Positions 1 through 3,815 of a stretch of DNA of 5,443 bases are shown here, piece by piece. How positions within the stretch are numbered: the first letter of the stretch is position 1; each line of letters starts with the position of its first letter. Below the pieces are notes generated by a model. The model was not told the origin of the DNA. It saw only the letters and a program-made list of their open reading frames with translations, and searched no databases. The DNA comes from an uncultured Eubacteriales bacterium (GTDB taxonomy: Bacteria; Bacillota; Clostridia; Oscillospirales; CAG-272), in assembly GCA_934526185.1 (NCBI GenBank), contig CAKTAA010000134.1, positions 1 to 5,443 of the forward strand, read 5' to 3'. Made by a program: the position numbers and the translations under genes.

Positions 1-111
1 ATATAAGTCTTCATTATCTATAAAATAAAAATGCAGTTTATCAGCAAGGGCTTTTCCTAATGTACTCTTTCCAGCACCGTTTAAGCCGCATATAAGGATT
101 CCTGTTCCCAT
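1..111 (-). CDS. P-loop kinase / AAA-type nucleotide-binding protein, N-terminal part only
   Basis: The first 37 codons of a gene that runs off the left edge. The protein begins MGTGILICGLNGAGKSTLGK: a short beta strand followed by a Walker A P-loop, GLNGAGKST at residues 9-17, then an alpha helix and the stretch HFYFIDNEDLY at 27-37. This layout (P-loop within the first 20 residues, then a strand ending in an acidic pair) is typical of small shikimate-kinase-like or adenylate-kinase-like phosphotransferases, where the acidic residues after strand 2 often contact the acceptor substrate. The substrate cannot be told from this fragment. The start is the ATG at 109-111, preceded by GGAG at 122-125 with a 10-nt gap. 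G+C is about 35%, clearly lower than the glycosidase gene next door. The P-loop is certain; the exact kinase family is inference. Confidence 0.75.
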   Translation of the reverse strand, partial: MGTGILICGLNGAGKSTLGKALADKLHFYFIDNEDLY

Positions 112-132
112 AACTTTCTGACTCCAGTTTGA

Positions 133-138
133 ATTATA
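133..138 (-). promoter_or_regulatory. Possible extended -10 promoter for the kinase gene
   Basis: Read on the minus strand, the sequence TGATATAAT contains a perfect TATAAT (133-138) with an extended-10 TG one base upstream. The best -35 at 18 bp (TTAGAA, 157-162) matches the consensus at only three positions, so the extended -10 would carry most of the recognition. Transcription would start near 126, leaving a very short leader in which GGAG is almost the first element. The TG overlaps the TGA stop of the orphan tail at 139-141. It may be fortuitous in such AT-rich DNA. Confidence 0.35.
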
Positions 139-210
139 TCACCGCAAAATGCTTTTTTCTAACATTTCCTCGATTTTTTCTACTTGAATATCATCAAATG
201 TTATAACCAA
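139..210 (-). pseudogene. Orphan coding-like tail, possible 3' remnant of a lost gene
   Basis: Between the glycosidase stop (215) and the kinase start (111), one minus-strand frame reads 23 codons that look like the amphipathic C-terminal helix of a real protein: it includes ITFDDIQVEKIEEMLEKS and ends in TGA at 139-141. There is no ribosome binding site or convincing start for it. The frame stays open upstream only by passing through the SLH-coding region in a shadow frame. The TGA lies 27 nt before the kinase ATG, a spacing usual between genes of one operon. The segment is about 30% G+C, like the kinase gene and unlike the glycosidase gene. I infer a possible 3' end of a gene that once preceded the kinase; a short chance ORF in AT-rich DNA is the alternative. 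I do not recognise the family. Confidence 0.25.
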
Positions 211-214
211 TCGT

Positions 215-2419
215 TTAATCCACAGAGGAATTTTGAACAACCGCTTTGTGGAAATTGGCAAACAGCGTTGCAACTTCTGCTCTGGAGGCTGTCCCTGTGG
301 GATTAAAGCGGTTATCTCCGACACCGGATACAAATCCCGCTTTTTGACAATAATAGACAGCATCTTTGGCCCACTCACTGATTTCATTGTCATCGGCAAA
401 GGCTTTTTTTGTGTTGTCCAGTTCCGGGATAAATTCCATAAATTGTGCATATTTCATTAAAAATACACACATTTGCTCACGAGTAATAGCGGAATTCGGT
501 TCAAACGTAGTGTCGGAGGTGCCGAGTACCAAACTATTAGAATATGCCCACGCAACAGCCGCTTTGTACCATCCGTCAGGGGCGGTATCGACAAACGGCG
601 TTTGTGGATATTCCTCTGCATCTGTTATGCCGGACATGTTGGCCGCAAGCTGAACAAACATGGCGCGTGTCATAGAAACATCAGGCTCAAATGTCGTTTC
701 CGATGTGCCTTTTATTAAGTTATTCTGATAGGCGTAGTCGACCGCGTCATAATACCAGGCGTCCTCTGCGACGTCGTCGAACGGAAACTCAAAGCTCGGC
801 GGTTTTGGCGAGTCGGGCTGATCGCCCGGATCAGTGGAGGTGTCAAGAACCGTTACCGGAATGCTTGTTACGATATGATTGCTTGTTTGCGCGGTTATGG
901 TCGTGCTTCCGGCAGATATCATTTGAACCACTCCGCTTTGCGATACAACTGCAATTTCTGGATTTGCAGATGTCCACGTAACAGTTTGATTGGTAGCAAC
1001 AGACGGGGTGATGCTTGCTCGCAGAGATACAATTTCTCCCCTAGAGGCGGTGATTTCCGAAGGAGTAACCGAAATGTCCGTTGCGGAAATTTCTTTTTCA
1101 GCGCTCGGCCCATAGGATAAAATGACGCTGTTGAGAACTGTTCTTTCTTTTCCGTAGGTGCCGTCTGAAAATTTATCGCTGGGGCGGTTTGCCAGCTCAT
1201 AACCGCCGTCTCCGTCGTCGACAACCATTGTCGCGCTGCCGCCGCCGTCAAGCAGAAAGGCTGTAACAATACCCAGCTCCTGACACAGCTCATCCAGCAT
1301 GGAGATACGGAAGCCGACGCTGTAGCCGCTCTGTCTCCCGTCTGCCGTAAGCATAACAACCTTACCATCCGCTTTGATTCCAAGAATACTGGCCGGATAT
1401 CTCGTGCTATCCGCCATATTTTGAGAAACGCCGTTGATAATTATCGGCATATGGCCGCCGACCGCATTTCGGACGGTTTGCCACATAGCTGTGTTGCCCA
1501 TTTCATCAGAAACAGAAAAGCTAAGCTTTATTTTATCACCGATTTCTATACCCGAAATATCAGATATACGGCTGCCGCGTGCTGTCAAAATCATCCGATT
1601 TTCCGCCATGGCGTTTCTTGCCTCATTCGGCTTTGATATAGCCGTTACGACACCGGTCATCGTTTCGCCGTGGAAAACGGTGTAGTCGGTATCGAAATCA
1701 ATAACGACTTCGTATGCGTCGTCCAGACAGTAATTTGAGGCAGGCCCTTTGTCGGTATAAACCACAAGCGCATTGTTCGCCGGAAGACGATTGAGACCGT
1801 CCGCTTTAATCTTTGTCGGCCGAGTTTTGTTCAAGATGCTGATGTCCAGAGAGATACAGCCCAGAAGAGCGGTGCCGTCGTCTGCGATAGCGAAGGATTG
1901 AAATACGCCCTCGTAGGGTGTTTCCTGCACCATATGCTGGCTGCATATGATTTCGCCGTCATAAACGGTATAGCCTCTTGGAAGGGAAAGAGATTTTTTA
2001 ACTACCGCATCTGAGCAGCCACCGTAAACGGTACCGGAACCTTCAACACGAGAGTGAGCATAAGAAACCGTCCACATATCGCCGTTGACAGCAGCAATCG
2101 CCGTTTTTCCTTCCCCGTTGTTCTGGTTGAAATTTTTAATTGTCTGCGATACAGTCGTCAGCAAATTGACCTTCTCTCTGCCGCAGGTAACATCAAAATA
2201 CAGATCCGGCTGCGTGGGATTAAATTCGACCGTAGTGAACTTCTGCAGCCCATATGTAGACGAAGATGGGAGAGAATAGGAGGTCTGTACCACGCCGGGA
2301 TACAGCTCTCTGACCTCATTGACAGGGAGGGAACTCTCTGCTGCGCTTACACTGCCCGTCAACGGAAAAGTAAGGAGAATCGCCAGAAAAATACTGAGTG
2401 TTTTTCCGAAAGTTTTCAT
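215..2419 (-). CDS. Secreted phosphodiester glycosidase (NAGPA domain) with Big2 and three SLH wall-anchor repeats
   Basis: A 734-residue exported enzyme. Residues 1-27 form a signal peptide (KTFGK, a hydrophobic core, then SVSAA before ESS). About 105-437 is a NAGPA / DUF2233 domain, the family of mammalian N-acetylglucosamine-1-phosphodiester alpha-N-acetylglucosaminidase, which cleaves sugar-1-phosphodiester links. Family signatures visible are AAVNGDMW (109-116), GGHMPIIING (321-330), TADGRQSGYSVG (358-369) and the hallmark LLDGGGSATM (389-398). Residues 444-524 are a bacterial Ig-like Big2 domain with the usual TWTSANPEIAVV core. A Pro/Asp-rich linker (526-546) leads to SLH repeats at about 547-597, 608-661 and 673-726, which normally bind secondary cell-wall polymer. 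The protein should therefore act on the cell surface. Its natural substrate is unknown; wall polymers or capsule phosphodiesters are an inference. Start: ATG at 2417-2419 with AAAGG and GCAGGA upstream; a TTG eight codons earlier is less likely because it would put charged residues ahead of the signal peptide. No terminator is visible after the stop. Confidence 0.93.
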   Translation of the reverse strand: MKTFGKTLSIFLAILLTFPLTGSVSAAESSLPVNEVRELYPGVVQTSYSLPSSSTYGLQKFTTVEFNPTQPDLYFDVTCGREKVNLLTTVSQTIKNFNQNNGEGKTAIAAVNGDMWTVSYAHSRVEGSGTVYGGCSDAVVKKSLSLPRGYTVYDGEIICSQHMVQETPYEGVFQSFAIADDGTALLGCISLDISILNKTRPTKIKADGLNRLPANNALVVYTDKGPASNYCLDDAYEVVIDFDTDYTVFHGETMTGVVTAISKPNEARNAMAENRMILTARGSRISDISGIEIGDKIKLSFSVSDEMGNTAMWQTVRNAVGGHMPIIINGVSQNMADSTRYPASILGIKADGKVVMLTADGRQSGYSVGFRISMLDELCQELGIVTAFLLDGGGSATMVVDDGDGGYELANRPSDKFSDGTYGKERTVLNSVILSYGPSAEKEISATDISVTPSEITASRGEIVSLRASITPSVATNQTVTWTSANPEIAVVSQSGVVQMISAGSTTITAQTSNHIVTSIPVTVLDTSTDPGDQPDSPKPPSFEFPFDDVAEDAWYYDAVDYAYQNNLIKGTSETTFEPDVSMTRAMFVQLAANMSGITDAEEYPQTPFVDTAPDGWYKAAVAWAYSNSLVLGTSDTTFEPNSAITREQMCVFLMKYAQFMEFIPELDNTKKAFADDNEISEWAKDAVYYCQKAGFVSGVGDNRFNPTGTASRAEVATLFANFHKAVVQNSSVD

Positions 2420-2462
2420 AGAATCCTGCCTTTCTGTATGCAATATTTTAGCCGGTGAAATC

Positions 2463-2478
2463 TTTTCGCCCGCGAAAA
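2463..2478. repeat. Inverted repeat in the glycosidase leader (TTTTCGC-CC-GCGAAAA)
   Basis: Perfect 7-bp arms (2463-2469 and 2472-2478) around a 2-bp centre. As DNA this is a 16-bp near-palindrome suited to a dimeric regulator; as RNA it would form a 6-bp hairpin with a 4-nt loop. It lies about 45 bases upstream of the glycosidase start codon, inside the predicted untranslated leader, and it is GC-rich in the centre while its surroundings are AT-rich. No known operator was recognised. Confidence 0.45.
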
Positions 2479-2485
2479 ATATAAC

Positions 2486-2512
2486 GTTTTTTGTGCAGTT
2501 TTTACAAAAAAC
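2486..2512. repeat. Inverted repeat near the start of the glycosidase leader (GTTTTTTGT / ACAAAAAAC)
   Basis: Perfect 9-bp arms (2486-2494 and 2504-2512) separated by 9 bases, just downstream of the predicted transcription start (about 2519). The stem is almost all A-T, so as RNA it would be weak; on the minus-strand transcript its 3' arm is not followed by a U tract, which argues against a terminator. An operator that overlaps the early transcribed region is the likelier reading. Confidence 0.45.
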
Positions 2513-2525
2513 ATATTACACTTTC

Positions 2526-2554
2526 ATTTTAGCATAATTTTTAGACAATGTCAA
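2526..2554 (-). promoter_or_regulatory. Strong sigma-A promoter for the glycosidase gene
   Basis: On the minus strand a perfect -35 TTGACA (2549-2554) is followed after exactly 17 bp by TAAAAT (2526-2531), which also carries an extended-10 TG (TGCTAAAAT). Transcription should start near 2519, giving a leader of about 100 nt that holds two inverted repeats (2486-2512 and 2463-2478). The -35 box lies only 26 bp past the stop codon of the second TSUP gene, so the glycosidase is probably its own transcription unit, with possible read-through from the TSUP genes because no terminator is seen between them. Confidence 0.78.
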
Positions 2555-2580
2555 AGGGGATCGAATATATTTACAAACAT

Positions 2581-2940
2581 TTATTTGTTTTTTTGTTTAA
2601 AAAGCATTAGAACGCCGGAAGCAATTAAAAAAATACCAAAAAAAATACGCAGCAGACCGGAATCCACGACACCGGAAAACCAGCAGCCGAGGAGAGCGCC
2701 TATAGAGCCGAATAAAATGATAGCTGAAACGGCTTTCCACGGAATTTTTCTGCGCCGCAAATGATAAAAAAGGGAAAAGCCGGCAGTTAAAACAAAAAAA
2801 ATGAGATTTTCATAACGTGCGGCAGCGGGATCCGTATTTCTGATTAGTGTCAAATATATAATAAGGAGTCCGCCGCCTCCGATGCCCATACCAGCCAACG
2901 CCGCGACACAGAAAGCAGCAAACATATCCAACAAAAACAT
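2581..2940 (-). CDS. Half-size TauE/SafE (TSUP) membrane protein, second of a pair
   Basis: A 119-residue integral membrane protein, about half the length of a usual TSUP transporter (roughly 250 residues, two homologous halves). About four hydrophobic segments are visible: 5-33, 45-60, 70-88 and 96-113. The first contains the family's glycine motif MGIGGGGLLIIYL (18-30), and the third has FGSIGALLGCWF (77-88), the same SxGALLG-type motif found in its partner. The basic loop RRRK (62-65) and the lysine-rich C-terminus suggest an N-in, C-in layout. TSUP proteins move small anions such as sulfite, sulfonates or sulfoacetate; the substrate here cannot be named. Start: ATG at 2938-2940 after AGGTGA with a 7-nt gap, preferred over an in-frame ATG at 3013-3015 that lacks a ribosome site and would add 25 hydrophilic residues. 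It lies 111 nt after the stop of its partner, in the same frame. Confidence 0.85.
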   Translation of the reverse strand: MFLLDMFAAFCVAALAGMGIGGGGLLIIYLTLIRNTDPAAARYENLIFFVLTAGFSLFYHLRRRKIPWKAVSAIILFGSIGALLGCWFSGVVDSGLLRIFFGIFLIASGVLMLFKQKNK

Positions 2941-2951
2941 AAAACAATCAC

Positions 2952-2967
2952 CTGATTCAAAAATCAG
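2952..2967 (-). promoter_or_regulatory. Small hairpin abutting the ribosome site of the second TSUP gene
   Basis: On the minus strand CTGATT-TTTG-AATCAG forms a perfect 6-bp stem with a 4-nt loop. Its 3' arm ends in the AG that begins the AGGTGA ribosome binding site, so the folded form would cover the edge of that site. It could modestly tune translation of the second half-gene relative to the first. It is short and AT-rich, so chance is a real alternative. Confidence 0.3.
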
Positions 2968-3051
2968 TTCCTTTCTTTTTTTGCTTTTGTTAACAGTATT
3001 GTGCGGGCTTACCATTTGCTGAAAGCCGGTAAAACAGTGCGAAACTGCAAG

Positions 3052-3447
3052 TTATGTTCTGAGCATGGAAACACCGGCCCATATAATCAGCAAAGCGAAA
3101 AGACGGTTCAGAAAGGGAAGCTTGATTTTATCCAAAAGCCATGCGCCAAGCAGAGAACCGGCTGCGCCGCACACAAGCATGGGAAGAAACGATAGGAAAT
3201 CAATTTTTTGATGCGGCGCGTAAATCAAGAGGGATATGAAAGATATCGGCAGAATACATAAAATAGCGGCTGCAAAGAAATCCTTCGGATGATACAAATC
3301 CGGATGAAACCGGTAAAACCACCGGAGTATAAAAATTATCAGAATTCCGCCGCCTGTACCGATAAAACCGTTTAAAAAACCGGCGGCAATCGCTACGGTA
3401 AAGAAAAATACGGTGCGGACCGAGGAGGAGCACGGCGTAATTTTCAT
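3052..3447 (-). CDS. Half-size TauE/SafE (TSUP) membrane protein, first of a pair
   Basis: A 131-residue membrane protein equal to one half of a normal TSUP transporter. Hydrophobic segments lie at about 13-43, 57-77, 84-105 and 114-129. The first carries GFLNGFIGTGGGILIIF (23-39), the TSUP signature GxxxGxGGG, and the third carries CGAAGSLLGAWLL (93-105), parallel to the partner protein. It probably pairs with the product of 2581-2940 to make a complete two-repeat carrier in the cytoplasmic membrane, exporting or importing a small anion; that pairing is inferred from adjacency, half length and complementary motifs. Start: ATG at 3445-3447 with AAAGGA six bases upstream; the longer reading from the ATG at 3507 has no ribosome site. 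The TAA stop at 3052-3054 is followed by 37 codons without a stop leading in frame into the next gene. Confidence 0.85.
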   Translation of the reverse strand: MKITPCSSSVRTVFFFTVAIAAGFLNGFIGTGGGILIIFILRWFYRFHPDLYHPKDFFAAAILCILPISFISLLIYAPHQKIDFLSFLPMLVCGAAGSLLGAWLLDKIKLPFLNRLFALLIIWAGVSMLRT

Positions 3448-3478
3448 ATGATATCCTTTCCAAACACTATACAGCGGC

Positions 3479-3507
3479 ATGCAAGATCGGAATGCAGCGG
3501 CTTGCAT
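3479..3507. repeat. Inverted repeat upstream of the TSUP pair (ATGCAAG / CTTGCAT)
   Basis: Perfect 7-bp arms (3479-3485 and 3501-3507) around a 15-base spacer, located in the predicted leader of the leftward TSUP transcript, 32 bases ahead of the start codon. It could fold as an RNA stem-loop or be a regulator site. TGCA-containing arms of this length arise by chance fairly easily, so support is limited. Confidence 0.3.
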
Positions 3508-3514
3508 TTTGCGC

Positions 3515-3526
3515 TCAAAATTTTGA
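3515..3526. promoter_or_regulatory. 12-bp palindrome TCAAAATTTTGA, candidate operator
   Basis: A perfect 12-bp palindrome just downstream of the candidate leftward -10 box, so that it would span the transcription start of the TSUP pair, a position where a bound repressor blocks the polymerase. A matching half, TCAAAATT, recurs at 3554-3561 and touches the -35 boxes of both the leftward and rightward candidate promoters; the two copies are 39 bp apart. I do not recognise the site as that of a known regulator. Confidence 0.35.
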
Positions 3527-3528
3527 TT

Positions 3529-3557
3529 TCAATAATGCAATAGAAGAGCAGTATCAA
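3529..3557 (-). promoter_or_regulatory. Weak candidate promoter for the TSUP pair
   Basis: On the minus strand TTGATA (3552-3557) is followed after 17 bp by TATTGA (3529-3534). The -35 is good, matching four of six positions with an intact TTG; the -10 matches at only three of six and lacks the final T. Its spacing and its place next to the palindrome are the main support. A weak promoter with a nearby palindrome would suit a regulated transporter. Confidence 0.3.
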
Positions 3558-3564
3558 AATTCAC

Positions 3565-3593
3565 TTGTTTTTTTCTTTTTTTTCTGTTATAAT
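3565..3593 (+). promoter_or_regulatory. Candidate distal promoter P1 for ftsK
   Basis: TTGTTT (3565-3570), then 17 bp of mostly T, then a perfect TATAAT (3588-3593) with an extended-10 TG (TGTTATAAT). Transcription would begin near 3600 and give a leader of about 213 nt before the ftsK start, carrying the structured segment at 3640-3721. The -35 is imperfect, but the extended -10 and exact spacing compensate. Confidence 0.6.
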
Positions 3594-3639
3594 AAAATGA
3601 TTTCTGATGCTTCTGCGTAAAATCTGCTGTTTTTTAAAT

Positions 3640-3721
3640 AGTAACTTTTCTGTTGTTCGATGCGTTTTGCGGACGCTCTTCCTCTGAAAAATTCAGTTGA
3701 AAACTGCATAGAAAAGTTACT
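3640..3721. repeat. 82-nt structured segment closed by a perfect 12-bp inverted repeat
   Basis: AGTAACTTTTCT (3640-3651) is exactly complementary to AGAAAAGTTACT (3710-3721), enclosing 58 nt. Inside, GCGT/ACGC (3662-3665 with 3673-3676) can form one small hairpin. A second can be CTGAA/TTCAG (3684-3688 with 3692-3696) or CAGTT/AACTG (3694-3698 with 3702-3706); these share bases 3694-3696 and exclude each other. As RNA the whole would be a closed multi-arm fold within the ftsK leader. No U tract follows the closing stem, so it is not an intrinsic terminator. TTAA occurs just outside both ends (3634-3637, two bases away, and 3722-3725, adjacent), so a small non-autonomous mobile repeat is the other reading. 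It matches no riboswitch class that I recognise. Confidence 0.45.
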
Positions 3722-3726
3722 TTAAT
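3697..3726 (+). promoter_or_regulatory. Candidate proximal promoter P2 for ftsK
   Basis: TTGAAA (3697-3702) and TTTAAT (3721-3726) each match the consensus at five of six positions, with an 18-bp spacer. Transcription would start near 3733 and leave an 80-nt leader. The boxes overlap the inner hairpin and the right arm of the inverted repeat, so the structured DNA and this promoter could affect one another. Confidence 0.35.
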
Positions 3727-3799
3727 AGATATAGTATGTCCGAAAACAGGCAAAGCATGCAAAAGTCAGAGATAAGTGCCGATAAACATGAGGAAGCGA

Positions 3800-3815
3800 A
3801 GGGGGTTGCGCTTTG
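3800..3815 (+). promoter_or_regulatory. Ribosome binding site and TTG start that define the ftsK 5' end
   Basis: AGGGGG (3800-3805) sits seven bases ahead of TTG (3813-3815). The reading frame has a TGA at 3789-3791 and no ATG or GTG between that stop and the TTG, so TTG is the only start that keeps the full N-terminal tail. The next in-frame alternative is a GTG about 24 codons in, which has no comparable ribosome site and would drop half of the basic tail. Confidence 0.75.

Larger units (their letters stand above)
3448..3812. other. Divergent intergenic region between the TSUP pair and ftsK
   Basis: A 365-bp stretch with no convincing gene. From left to right it holds the TSUP ribosome site, an inverted repeat (3479-3507), a 12-bp palindrome (3515-3526), a weak leftward promoter (3529-3557), a good rightward promoter (3565-3593), a long AT/pyrimidine-rich tract (3565-3583), the 12-bp-stem structured segment (3640-3721), a second possible rightward promoter (3697-3726) and the ftsK ribosome site. 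A 49-codon plus-strand ORF from an ATG at 3736 to a TGA at 3885 has no ribosome site and overlaps the ftsK start out of frame. Confidence 0.7.

Noticed and set aside
142..159. Possible plus-strand terminator (small GCA/TGC stem followed by TTTTTT)
   Set aside because: The stem is only 3 bp, and no plus-strand gene lies upstream that would need a terminator.
490..760. Direct repeats within the 3' part of the glycosidase gene
   Set aside because: They are the DNA trace of homologous SLH protein repeats (for example GTSETTFEP and GTSDTTFEP) and need no other explanation.
919..1383. 154-codon minus-strand ORF inside the glycosidase gene
   Set aside because: It is a shadow of the NAGPA/Big2 coding frame: Arg/Ala/Ser-rich, with no ribosome site and no recognisable domain.
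2054..2458. 134-codon plus-strand ORF over the glycosidase 5' end
   Set aside because: It is antisense to the signal peptide and N-terminal domain, Arg/Ile/Cys-rich, with no ribosome site; the minus-strand gene explains the region.
2573..2588. Inverted repeat ACAAA/TTTGT at the end of the second TSUP gene as a terminator
   Set aside because: The stem is only 5 bp, nearly all A-T, and no U tract follows on the minus strand.
3597..3620. Seven-codon ORF just after promoter P1 as a leader peptide
   Set aside because: Its ATG lies at or before the predicted transcription start and has no ribosome site.
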